Assembly: GCA_904063045.1 (NCBI GenBank)
Contig: CAJFCJ010000028.1
Coordinates: 310,001 to 374,000 of the forward strand
Direction of reading: 5' to 3'
Source of the DNA: Dimorphilus gyrociliatus
Taxonomy: Eukaryota; Annelida; Polychaeta; Dinophilidae
Length of the DNA: 64,000 nt
Of the stretch, positions 37,549 to 50,336 are shown piece after piece. The position numbers and the translations under genes were made by a program. A model generated the notes under the pieces. That model made no database searches. It had not been told where the DNA came from and was given only the letters and a program-made list of their open reading frames with translations. Position 1 is the first letter of the stretch, and each line of letters begins with the position of its first letter.

Positions 37549-37763
37549 TTTGAAAGTCTTACCGGTTTTTTCTAGGTTCCCTGCTCAACTTCGATTTATT
37601 ATTACAAAATTTTCATATATGCTACGTCATTTACCGGTCAGTTACCGGTTCTCAGTTAAGAAACAAAAACGTCCATGATGACAAGCAACTAGTTTACCGA
37701 ATCAACGAGTTTAATAAATATATAAAGTGTTACGGGCATAGTATTTAACAACTACGATACATC
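37549..37763. promoter_or_regulatory. LONP1/NPLOC4 bidirectional promoter with ACCGGT repeats
   Basis: A 215-bp spacer between two opposite start codons. ACCGGT occurs three times (37561-37566, 37633-37638, 37644-37649); the last two are 11 bp apart, one helical turn. On the LONP1 side CAAAATGGCG overlaps the start codon in TISU/YY1 style. No TATA box is obvious. Confidence 0.6.
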
Positions 37764-40151
37764 ATGTCTAACATCGTGAGTAGTGCTTTTTCGCTGTTTT
37801 TTCATTTCAAACAGAAATTACAGTAATTCAATATAAATATCTTACAATTCGAGATCAGCTGTCACTCTATAATCTCAAAACAGGTCTTACGAATTCAATC
37901 TGCTGAGGGAGTTAAAAGAGTCAATTGTAAGACATCCGACAAAGTTACTAGGCTATTTGAGAAAGTAAGTATACATTCTTCATTTATGTAGCTTAATATT
38001 CTCTTTTAATGATTAGCTTCAAGAGTTATTTAATATAAAAGAAGAGTTCAACCTTTACAAAGATAGAAAGAAGTCTGAAAAAATTATCCGATCTGAAAAA
38101 AGAAGTTTACAATCTTATGGATTAGTACATGGGGATATTTTGTTGATTGAATGGGACGAAAAACAGCAACAGCAAGATAGTTGTATTAATGGTACAAATC
38201 AAGTCAAATATAACGCAGAAAAAAGTGTTCCCCCCTTTAAGGAAGATGACGTAGATTTAGAATTAGAAAAAGAAGATGGTAGAACGTTCAGAGCAAGGAA
38301 TGAGCAACTCTGCAGACACGGACCTACTGGAAAGTGTGTTCATTGCGTACCATTGGAGGTAAATTTTACTAGATATGCTTAACATAACGTAATATTTTGA
38401 AATTAAACATATGTATAAATAGCTGGCTATTTTTTTTTTGAAAGATTATCATGAGTCATCAATTCTTGTTTTATCGTGTATTTTATTTCCTTTTTTTGTA
38501 GCCCTTTGATGAGGAATACTTACGAAATGCTGATCCTCCAATTAAGTTTTTGTCTTTTCATTCATACCTGAGGAAATTACGATCCGGTGTTGATAAGTAA
38601 ATATGATACTTTATATATTAAATACGTTTTGTAATTTCATGTAATTTAATGAAATAGGGGGAAATTTGTCATGTTAGAAAACATAAGCTGCAAAATTAAA
38701 CCAGGATGTTTGGAACATCCTCCTTGGCCTGGTGGTATATGCACAAAATGTCAGCCTAACGCTGTCACTCTAAATAGACAGAGTTATCGGCACGTAGATT
38801 ATGTGCAGTTTGAGAATCCCCAAATAATGGATAGGTTCTTAGATTTTTGGAGAAAGAGTGGTAATCAAAGAATTGGATACTTGTACGGAAGGTAGTTACT
38901 ATTAAAATTAAGTTTCTTCTCTATTTTAGTAAATGTTTCAACACAGATACGAACAACACAAGGATGTTCCTCTAGGAATAAAAGCTGTCGTTTGCGCTAT
39001 ATACGAACCAGCTCAAATATCCTCAAAACAAAGCGTTAAATTGAATATGTCGGATCCGCTGGAATCCACTGTTGAAGACATCGCAGGTCGTTTAGGGTTA
39101 CAGAGAGTAGGGTTTGTATTTCAACAGCTGAATTAATTTTTAGCAATAAACACCTTTCGTTGTCAGATGGATATTTACCGATTTATCTGCTAAAGATTTA
39201 CAAATGGGAACAGTAGAGCATCATCGGGGAACAATTGATTCATTCTTTCTCTCCGCTCAGGAATGTATGTTGGCTGCGACTTTCCAAAATGCGCATCCGA
39301 ATAAATGTAGATATGCCAGAGATACATTTTTTGGTTCGAAATTTGTTACTGTCGTAGTAACAGGTAAAATTATAATAACTGAAACTCTTCAATTATTAAT
39401 CAATTTTTTTTTTAAATCGTCTCAACCAGGTGACGCAGATAATCAAATTCATTTTGAAGGATATCAAGTCTCGAATCAATGTATGGCTTTAGTAAGAGAT
39501 GGATGCTTTATACCAACAATAGACGCCCCAGAATTAGGTTATGTAAAAGAATCGTCTAACGAACAATATGTACCAGATGTATTTTACAAGCTCAAAGATT
39601 CTTTTGGTAATGAGGTCACCTCTTTAGCTCGGCCCCTTCCTGTCGAATATCTACTAGTCGATTTGCAAGTTGCCTTCCCTCTAGAACCTTCTTATACGTT
39701 GAATGGTGGCAGAGATACTTTCCCTGTTGCAAACCGACAGAGCATTGGGGCTTCTCAAGATTTTAATACTTTATCATCATACCTGGACAAATATCCAGCA
39801 GAGCGACTTTTTGACGCTTTGAATGATTTACACCTTTTGGTATATTTGTCGACTTGTGATATGATACCATTAAAAGGTGCAGTTGAAGAACTAAGTGCCA
39901 TTCTCAAAGAAAGAGATATGGATAGATTAGGATCTTGGCTTGCGAGAGAAGAATGGCAAACCGTCGAAACATTGAGGACGGCCCAAGCTCCAACTCCTGT
40001 ACCGAATCAAAATTACGTCGGTCCAAATGCACAGCCTCTTCCACCAATACGATCACCCCAGCCAGATGATCAATGGGCCTGTACTCATTGCACTTTTCAT
40101 AATACGATAGGAAAAGAAGCCTGTGAAATGTGTGGACTTCCTAAACAATAA
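37764..40151 (+). CDS. NPLOC4: Nuclear protein localization protein 4 (NPL4)
   Basis: Adaptor that, with UFD1, recruits polyubiquitinated substrates to the p97/VCP unfoldase for ER-associated and nuclear degradation. Eight exons (37764-37775, 37884-37964, 38017-38358, 38502-38596, 38658-38891, 38947-39111, 39167-39363, 39430-40151) give 615 aa, matching the family length. The order is an N-terminal ubiquitin-like (UBX-like) domain ([20 protein letters not shown]), the NPL4 zinc-finger region with [12 protein letters not shown] and [15 protein letters not shown], the MPN-like NPL4 core ([25 protein letters not shown]), and a C-terminal NZF finger ([19 protein letters not shown]) that binds ubiquitin. 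Exon 1 codes only four residues. The 66-nt intron 39364-39429 is in frame and free of stops. AATAAA overlaps the stop codon. It is tail-to-tail with NUBP1. Confidence 0.96.
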
Positions 40152-40409
40152 AGACGTCATTTAATCATGAAACATTTTATTGGATAATATATTTTTGAAT
40201 TTTTCATCTGAAGTTTCTATATGATCCTAAAAAATTTTTAATTTCAAAAAAACAAAAAAAAAACATATTTAAGCCTTAATTATTTTACGTATACTAAATC
40301 AAATCTTTTTCTTATTTTTTTTCTTTTTTTCTTTTTTAATACTAAAACAGTCGAGGTTCCCTTGTAACATTTGCTTATTTTTTCTTGTATTATCATCTTT
40401 AGAAACCTC

Positions 40410-41846
40410 TCATCTCTGATGCTCGCCTGTCTCTGAATCCTGTTTTAATTCGCATAACAATTTAATATCTGAAACAGAAATGATGAATTTTAATATTATT
40501 TTTTTTCAATGAAAGAGATAGAAAATATTTTTAAAAATTGTGTTTCTTACTTGTCACAACGGATTCTAAAGCTTGAGCTACCATTGATTGAGGAGCACTT
40601 TCGAATAACGACTGTCCTTGATCGGCACTCTTTGCTAATTCTGGATCGAGTGGAATTCTACCTAGAAACTTAACATTAACTTCCTCAGCTAATCGTTGAC
40701 CTCCACCGTTTGTTGGTGGAAATATTTCGTTAGCTTTCTGAAAAGAAATTTTAAATCAATATAATGAAAATGTAAGAAAAATAGTCATATTTACATTGCA
40801 TCGAGGGCAAACAAACGAACTCATATTTTCTACAATACCCAAAATTGGAACATTCAACTTTTGACAAAAGTTTATTTCCTTTCGAACGTCCAAAATAGCA
40901 ACATCTTGTGGAGTCGTTACGACAACAGCACCAGTTACACCAGCCTCTTTCATGTAAGAAACTACAGATAAATGTTCATCGCTTGTTCCTGGGGGAGTGT
41001 CAATTAACAAATAGTCGAGTTCTCCCCAATCAACATCTCTTAAAAATTGTTTTATAAGCGTGTTCTTCTTTGGTCCTCTCCATATAACTGCCTCGTCAGG
41101 AGAGTTCAATAGAAATCCTACAGATATTATTCCTAAGTTTTCTTCTACATACTGCAATAAATAAGGGCATTAAATAATATATCGCAAAAGATATAAACTT
41201 CGAAACTTACAACGGGAGACCATCCGGAGCCACTTTGATGCACTTGTTCTCCTTGACAACCTAAAATAACAGGCATAGAAGGACCACAAATATCAATGTC
41301 CAAAACTCCAACCTACGTAATTAAATATTATCTTTCAATAATTGAATTACGTAATCTAATATTTTGAAATATTACTTGAATATTTTCATTTCTTGCAAAT
41401 GCTCTGGCCAAATTAGCAGTAAATGTACTTTTGCCAACTCCACCCTTACCCGACAATATTAATATCTTGTTTTTTACATTCTTTAACACTTCTCTAATTT
41501 CCTGGATTGCTATTGAATTATTAAAAATAAGTAGTTCAAACAAAAAAAACACTGTGGAATTGAATTACCAGGATCTTCTGGTGGTGGACCGGCTGCGCAT
41601 ATTTTTTGGTTTGGACAACCTGCACATGCAGAAGCTGTTCCGGCCTGATCACTTTCCGTTCCAGGACAATCTGAAATTGATAGAATTTCTTAAGGACTTC
41701 TGCAATCATGCTGCCTAAAATCCTCTAAGATCGCTCTTAAATTACTTAACTACCTTAAAGAGAACGATTCAAATATACGAATAAAGATTTCAAATAAACT
41801 AAGTAAATTACGAACGATCAGGTGCATTTTCAGGAATATCTCCCAT
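40410..41846 (-). CDS. NUBP1: Cytosolic Fe-S cluster assembly factor NUBP1
   Basis: P-loop NTPase scaffold for cytosolic and nuclear Fe-S cluster assembly (CIA pathway), working with NUBP2. About seven minus-strand exons run from ATG 41846 ([10 protein letters not shown]) to TGA at 40410. The N-terminal cluster-binding Cys set is present: Cys after the first splice ([11 protein letters not shown]), then [11 protein letters not shown]. Next come the deviant Walker A KGGVGKST, the NUBP signature [20 protein letters not shown], the Walker B-like [13 protein letters not shown] and the bridging CxxC in FVCPRCN. The C-terminal part ([20 protein letters not shown]) is as expected, ending GEHQR. The donor of the first intron (GTTCGT) is non-consensus but keeps both frame and the conserved Cys. 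It is head-to-head with SHMT, with 293 bp between starts. Confidence 0.94.
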
Positions 41847-42139
41847 TACAAAAAATTTCCCTTTTATCAGTAAATAAAGATGACAGTACTGAATTTTCAA
41901 AATGAAAAAGACTTCAAAGTATTATTAACTAGTGCTATCCAAAAATATAAATAACAGCGACTGGGATTGGCTAACGATACAAGGCTGGTGATTGGTTTAC
42001 GAAAACTAATAAATTGCTTTCGCGCCAAGTGTTCTTCCTCACTTCTTTCAAAGCTACCAGATAGCAAGAACAGTTGAACAATATCTATTCAACGTGAAAG
42101 CTATAGTTTAGCGACTAAAATTCAACATACAAAGATATA
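41847..42139. promoter_or_regulatory. NUBP1/SHMT bidirectional promoter: CCAAT pair and E2F site
   Basis: Two reverse CCAAT boxes (GGATTGGCT near 41964-41972 and GATTGGTTT near 41990-41998) lie about 26 bp apart. TTTCGCGCC at 42018-42026 is a close E2F consensus. The spacing is typical of cell-cycle promoters (NF-Y pair plus E2F). No TATA box is seen. Confidence 0.65.
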
Positions 42140-44036
42140 ATGGCATCAAATGGAAAAACTTCATATTCACTTTGCGAAGATATTCGTACTAATGACCCGG
42201 AAATGTATGAAATCATCGTGAAGGAGAAAGAAAGACAAAGAAGAGGCCTGGAATTAATTGCATCAGAGAATTTCGCAAGTAGAGCTTCTCTTCAAGCTCT
42301 GGGAAGTTGTTTAAATAATAAGTACTCTGAAGGTCAACCAGGCCAGAGGTAAAGCTATTGTATTAATTGTTTAAAGCGTTTTGAATAAAATCGCGTGCGT
42401 TGTCTCATATTCAGGTTTTAAATTTAACTTTAGGTTTGGTATCAATTAAGAGTGACCTTTTTGGATTCTTTAGGTTGAAATTGCACTAGTTTTCGATGAT
42501 ATTTTAATCGAGTAAAAAATTTTAAGAGTTCTTTATATTCGCTTTTTTTTTTAACTGAAGTTCTTTTGAGCTATATAACGGGAAAAAATATTTTACTACC
42601 AAACTACGCTAACTGCTAGCACCGGCGTTTCTTTCTGTTTCTTTAAGTTATCAGATAATTATCATTAATGTTATCTAAGATTGCATTTAGTAATTACCGA
42701 TAGATGGCGTTGGTATTAGTAAATAATTTGTTTCGTTTTTAAATTTACAGATATTATGGCGGTAATGAACATATTGATGATATGGAAAGATTAACCCAAA
42801 AAAGAGCTTTAAAAGCGTTCAATCTTGATGCTAGTGAATGGGGTGTCAACGTTCAACCACTTTCCGGAAGTCCTGCCAATTTTGCTGTTTACACTGCCTT
42901 AGTTGAACCCCATGGCCGTATTATGGGTCTTGATCTCCCCGATGGCGGTCACTTGACTCATGGTTTCTATACCCCCACAAAAAAGATTTCGGCTACATCC
43001 ATCTTTTTCGAATCTATGCCATATCGTCTTGATCAAAACACCGGTTTGATCGATTATGACAAGCTGCAAGAAAATGCAAAACTATTTAAACCAAGAATGA
43101 TAATTGCTGGAATTAGCTGTTATTCTAGAAATTTAGATTATAAGAGGTTTAGAGAAATAGCAGATGAAAATAATTCCTTATTGATGGCAGATATGGCTCA
43201 TATATCTGGTCTAGTTGCTGCTGGAGTTGTTCCATCTCCTTTCGAATATTGTGATATTGTTACAACAACAACTCACAAAACTTTGAGAGGACCACGATCT
43301 GGCATGATCTTCTACAGACGAGGTGTAAGAAAGATCTCAAAATCAGGAGAAAAGATTATGTGGGATATCGAAAAGAAAATTAATGAAGCCGTTTTCCCAG
43401 GACTTCAAGGTGGTCCCCACAATCATGCCATTGCTGGAGTAGGTATTGCTCTAAAGCAAGCCGATACTGATGACTTTAAAAAATATTCCAAACAAGTTGT
43501 TCTCAATTGCCAGAGAATGTGCAAGAAACTTATGGAATTGGGCTATACAATTGTATCCGGAGGCTCTGACAATCATTTGTGCCTTGTTGATTTAAGACCT
43601 AATGGCGTTGATGGCGCTAGAGCCGAAAAAGTTTTGGAAGATGTGTCTATAGCCGTTAACAAGAACACTTGTCCAGGCGATAAGAGCGCCTTAAAGCCTA
43701 GTGGGCTTAGACTTGGAACTGCTGCTCTAACCTCTAGAAATTTGACCGAGGCGGACTTTGAAAAAGTTGTTGAATTTTTCGATAGAGGTATTGAAATATT
43801 TTAACTATTTAATCTATAAAAATTATCTTGCGAAGTAAAATTTTCTAATTATCTATATAACACTTATCACAGCTGTTAAGATCGCTATTGAAGCAAATAA
43901 GGAAAGTGAACCGACGCTAAAATCATTTAAAGAGATCATTGCTACTGAGAAATATACTAAACAGATTTCAAGTCTAAAGGAAGCTGTTGAATCGTTTGCT
44001 CTAAAATTTCCAATACCAGGACACGATGACATGTAA
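42140..44036 (+). CDS. SHMT1: Serine hydroxymethyltransferase (cytosolic type)
   Basis: PLP enzyme that interconverts serine plus tetrahydrofolate with glycine plus 5,10-methylene-THF, feeding thymidylate and purine synthesis. Three exons (42140-42348, 42751-43787, 43873-44036) give 469 aa. Key sites are [11 protein letters not shown] near the N-terminus, [14 protein letters not shown], the PLP-associated region [14 protein letters not shown], and the Schiff-base Lys in [14 protein letters not shown]. The N-terminus [20 protein letters not shown] shows no mitochondrial presequence, so a cytosolic form is most likely; a mitochondrial isoform from an upstream start cannot be excluded. The second splice (G/CT) gives [12 protein letters not shown], matching the family; reading into the intron gives a false early stop. 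AATAAA follows at 44092. Confidence 0.96.
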
Positions 44037-44669
44037 ATGCAAAAAATTTATATAATGTGTTTTGTATCACTCGCTCTCTCTCTCTCTGTGTAATAAACGT
44101 TATCGGACGTTAAAAGTGAATATCAGGCGAAAATGTAGAACACATAAACAACAGATAAGATTTTCTTATTTCTAATTTTTTTCGCCAGCTAAATAACATA
44201 CTGTTGCATGTAAACAACTTTATTAAGCTTTAATAACAATGTAGGTAAAATCAACTTAGGTTTATAAGGTATATATATATACATTTTTATACATATATAA
44301 CACATAATACTAAGTTATTAAATAGTAAAAATAAATCAACAAATCCTTGCAGATATAACCTTGACAAAGATAGCAATAATTTTTCATTTCTTTTTTTTGC
44401 ATAATTAAACCAGCAGAAAGAAAAAGAACACTGACTTAACTCGTTTCATCCGCAGATATGCATATAAAAGTTTATCAAGTGGTAAATTTGGAGCTTTTTA
44501 AAAAAGTCTTTTAATTATATGTAGAAAAAAAAATACTCAATTAGATCTATAAGCGACAATATTTTGCAAGAACTAATCGAACTGTGTCACCATAAAGAGA
44601 GCTAAACTAACTGATAATAGATTTCCAAATAAAGCTGACTTTTCAGTCATAAAAGGTATCAGTTTATAA
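44037..44669. other. Convergent spacer SHMT/SPSB3-like
   Basis: The 3' ends of two convergent genes. A CT run at about 44071-44088 and AATAAA at 44092-44097 (SHMT poly(A) signal) are visible. The rest is AT-rich with no open frame of note. Confidence 0.7.
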
Positions 44670-45323
44670 TTAAAATAAATTCTGTAATCGTCCCTTAATA
44701 ATAGGTGGAAGAGGTAGTTTGTCAACGTCACCAGATGAACTTATGTTTCTTAATAAAACTAGGATACACATATCTTGAAGATTGCCATACATATAAGATC
44801 GTTGTACAACTTCAACAACAGTACCAGCAGCTGTACTGCAAACGGCTGGATAGAGTGTTTTCGCCTTCCAAAGTTGTTTATAGCCTCCGTTCAACAGCTC
44901 TCCATCCTTATAGAAAGATAATTTTCCGGTATAAACGTTTAATTCGACACCAATAGTTGTGTTTTCGGAATAAAATGGTTGACAACAGGAAATTTTTCTT
45001 TTATTGTGATGGAGAGTGCCTTTATAATTTAAACCCCAGGCCTGATCATCAGTTCCGCCGAGGAGATTTTTGACTTCAGGTGAGTATGTAGGAGAGTTCT
45101 CACTACAAACACCAACAACTACCCAAGCACCACAGGGAGGTTCGTGAAATAATATCTCCCAATAGTGAATACCATCAAGAAGTGGGCGATCACTGCGAAC
45201 AACAGATGTCCCCTTAGCACCATCGACGAAATCATTATTTATATAAGCAATAAGTTTAGAGGGAGATAATTTGACTTTTTCAGATCCAGATTTCCAACTC
45301 CAATTCGCTTGAATTTGGGCCAT
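44670..45323 (-). CDS. SPSB3: SPRY domain-containing SOCS box protein 3-like
   Basis: Substrate receptor for cullin-RING E3 ligases: the SPRY domain binds the target and the SOCS box binds Elongin B/C and cullin. It is a single coding exon of 217 aa. The SPRY/B30.2 domain covers about residues 5-175, with DGIHYWEILF, DDQAWGLNYKGTLHH, ELNVYTGKLSFYKDGELL and YPAVCSTAAGTVVEVV in the family order. The end (LQDMCILVLLRN, then LPLPPIIKGRL) matches the SOCS box of SPSB3, including LPLPP. It lacks the long N- and C-terminal extensions of the vertebrate protein. The ATG directly follows a CTGACAG acceptor, and GTAAGC lies upstream on the same strand (45391-45396), so a 5' UTR intron is likely and an N-terminal exon is possible. 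Other SPRY proteins (FBXO45, TRIM) fit less well. Confidence 0.85.
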   Translation of the reverse strand: MAQIQANWSWKSGSEKVKLSPSKLIAYINNDFVDGAKGTSVVRSDRPLLDGIHYWEILFHEPPCGAWVVVGVCSENSPTYSPEVKNLLGGTDDQAWGLNYKGTLHHNKRKISCCQPFYSENTTIGVELNVYTGKLSFYKDGELLNGGYKQLWKAKTLYPAVCSTAAGTVVEVVQRSYMYGNLQDMCILVLLRNISSSGDVDKLPLPPIIKGRLQNLF

Positions 45324-46350
45324 CTGTCAGAATTTTAGAAAATTTTGAAATTTTTACGAAAAGAAACCAAAAGAATCATATTCGTAAATGGCTTACGCAA
45401 TATTACATATCCTATTTCTCAGTTGAATTTTTTCAATTGTAAATTTTACTTTTAAATTTTTATTATTTTTATTAAAAGAAAAAGCTTTCATCATCAAAAT
45501 TGCTGGACTATTGCCCTGACCTACCACAAATAGAATAGTCACGTGAGAGGGTTCACAACCGATTGCTCATTGGCTAGAAAACATGCTCTTGACATGTGAT
45601 AATTGTCTAATTTGGGCCCAAATGTTATAATTCAGTAAATATATCAAATATATATATATATATATATATATGCTTTCACTTATCAGATTATAGGTATATA
45701 TATATAATTGAATATTATTACGGAGTGTTACAAGCACAATCTTTGATATTTTGAGTAAATAGATTACAAATATTATTCATTGTCTTACTTACCCAAGTAG
45801 ATGAATATTCGTTGTTTAAACTTGCCAATATATCGACGTTCTTCACTATTCAGGACCTTGAGTGAAACTGATGTCCTTGTCTTATATACTTCGTTTCAGT
45901 TTATACCAGTTTGATCTGGATTTATTTTCTAATTTTTTGTTATGAGACAATAAATTTTACCCCCTGTTGAATATATTATTGCTGTTTAACTCTTAATTCA
46001 TTATGTTCTGATAATAAAGTTTCTTATCTTCCGAATAATAAACGCAATAATTTTAAAAAGTAAGTTCTCAATTTTTTCGAACAATTCACATTTTATAACA
46101 GCTCTATTCTGCTATATTATAACTGCGGCGGGGAGGCAAGTCGCTAAATTTAATGGCAGATGCCTATAGGTTGGTATTGGCCACACCTTTGTAATTATTT
46201 ATGTTCTTGTCTTATAATGATAACACTTTTGTCTTGAAAGGCGTAGTATTCTATTTATAGAAATTGCGTTGAATTCAAGGATAATTATATAAAAAGTATA
46301 TCTTTATTCAAAAATAAGAAACGATTAAATGATTTCCGTTGTTTAAGTCA
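45324..46350. other. Spacer between SPSB3-like and COPS2
   Basis: Contains the probable SPSB3-like leader intron and promoter, with CACGTG at 45540-45545 inside GTCACGTGAG, a (TA)n run at about 45648-45671, and the 3' flank of COPS2. No open frame looks coding. Confidence 0.65.
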
Positions 46351-48458
<2,108 letters not shown>

Positions 48459-48670
48459 GATTTTAATTACAAATTTTTATCGAATAATGGTGGAAAAAAC
48501 CGTAAATTTCAACCAAAGGTCCCGGAATAAGAAATATCGAGCTGGAATGAGCTGCACGAAATAGGAAATTTCGGAAAATAAACTGGCTCCTAGTACGGTA
48601 ATTCCGCATTGTATTCTATCTGTGGAAATTAGTTGAAGTCGACACTCGTCGACAATTTAAACAATCAGTT
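48459..48670. promoter_or_regulatory. COPS2/DDA1 bidirectional promoter
   Basis: Only 212 bp separate the opposite start codons of COPS2 and DDA1. It contains an ETS-like GGTCCCGGAATAAG segment near 48518 and no TATA box, consistent with a shared housekeeping promoter. Confidence 0.55.
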
Positions 48671-50336
48671 ATGGTAAGTGATATTATCTTGGAATATTTA
48701 TGATAGGTATTAAATGCTGAACTCGACCTTCGTTGTGAAATGTTGTTTATTATACAAAACATCATGTAATTGATACTTGTTGACATATTATCGCTCTTTG
48801 CAGTCTCAACATTTTCTGGATAATCTTCCAACGTTCAACCCAGAGAACTTCTCTAAATTCCAACCATCATCTCGAATAGTATGTATTTGTTATTTCGCGC
48901 AAAACTTGAAAATAATAAACGTATATTTCAGGAAAGGAAAAAAGGTAGCATCATAGTAGCAAAAGATAACCCTAATGCGAAATGTAAGTATAACTATAGA
49001 CTCGCAACATATAAAATAATATGAAAATTAGGAAGACAAATTAAGTTTCTGATATTTGATATTTAGGAAAAGCAGTATTAAAAAGTAACATTAATTGATA
49101 TTAGTGAGAGTGATGTAAGAGTTTTTATATGATTCTATTTATATTATAGTGATTTAATGTTAAACCAAAAAAAAAATTAATGCCTAATCAACCGAAATAA
49201 TTAAATTCGGAAAACAGATCAATCTTGTCCCACTTCCAATGAATACTGACAAAGCATTATTTTCTGTTGAAGATGCTACAATTCGGCTGATTGATGTAGC
49301 AAATATTTAACTTTATAAAGGCACTAATATAAATCTGGTTATTTATATTAGATGGTGATTTCTGTTTTGCTATAACGATGAACTAGATTCGGCTTATTCA
49401 GAGCAAATATTCTCCTATGTAATATTACGTCATCTTGAGCGTCGTTATACAAATGTGAAAGTTGTGGCTTAAGCACCTGCTCGGTTTTGGGAAAGCCATA
49501 TGTTTTTTTTTTATTATCATTTTTAGTAATAAAGTTAAAAAAAAGTTTAAGAAAGATAGAACACAACTAAAACAAGCTATTATTTATATCTATTGGTGTT
49601 CTTTATATTAAACCTCTCTTTCTGTTTCTTTTGTCTATCCCTGATTAGGATTATACTCAATTGTGTAAATAGATAGGGGAAAAAGAGCTCTTTAGCGATA
49701 AGAGCTAATTATAATTTCGTTATTGAATTTTAAAATCTGTTTTTTCTAATATGTTATCTGAATTCCTTTGTCAAGCGATAAACGTTTCCAGAATTTTGTG
49801 GGGATAGAGTTACAGTCTCATTTAAATATTAGAAGAAAATACCCGCTGAAGGTCTTAGTGTAAAATATTACGTAATTATCCATTACATTTATTCATAAAA
49901 CATTTAAACATAAGTTATATTATGTAATAAATGAAAGTTGCTGATAAAAATCTTTTAACAGTATGCACGTAGGTCAGATCGTTGAAGAGTGTAGAGATAT
50001 GATAATTAGTAGAACGTTATAATTGTATTTGAGATATTTTTTACGTTGTATTATATATAATACCAATTGAAAAAGGATTAATAATGTTATTTTTGATCTT
50101 TTATGTTCTTCAACACAGTAATTAGAAACGAAAAATGCAACCTTCTGCTGCGCTACTTTCAAAAACGTATTGAAAAACGGGGACAAAAAAGAGGTAGCGA
50201 ATTTGCTCGCATGGGGAATGCAGATATTAAAAAGAAATCTTCAAAAATGGATTTCGATTCAAGTCATGAAAGAGCCGATAGTGAAACTGTACAGAACGAG
50301 ATTTCTACGGAACCAAATTCAAATGAAATGCTTTAA
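48671..50336 (+). CDS. DDA1: DET1- and DDB1-associated protein 1 (DDA1)
   Basis: Small accessory subunit of CUL4-DDB1 ubiquitin ligases that binds DDB1 and supports substrate-receptor docking. Four exons (48671-48673, 48804-48878, 48932-48983, 50119-50336) join to 115 aa; exon 1 codes only the initiator Met. The N-terminus MSQHFLDNLPTFNPENFSKF matches the conserved DDA1 start (FLxxLPxxNxxNFSxF). The helix NEKCNLLLRYFQKRIEKRGQ corresponds to the family's TxxLLRYLHQQW region. The tail is Lys/Ser/Glu-rich and disordered, as in other DDA1 proteins. The conserved part needs no extra exon in the 1135-nt last intron, which is unusually long here. The open frame from 50103 is a read-back into the intron. 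Confidence 0.86.

Noticed and set aside
50103-50118. Start of DDA1 exon 4 as an independent gene from 50103
   Set aside because: An acceptor at 50117-50118 joins in phase to exon 3 and completes the DDA1 homology.
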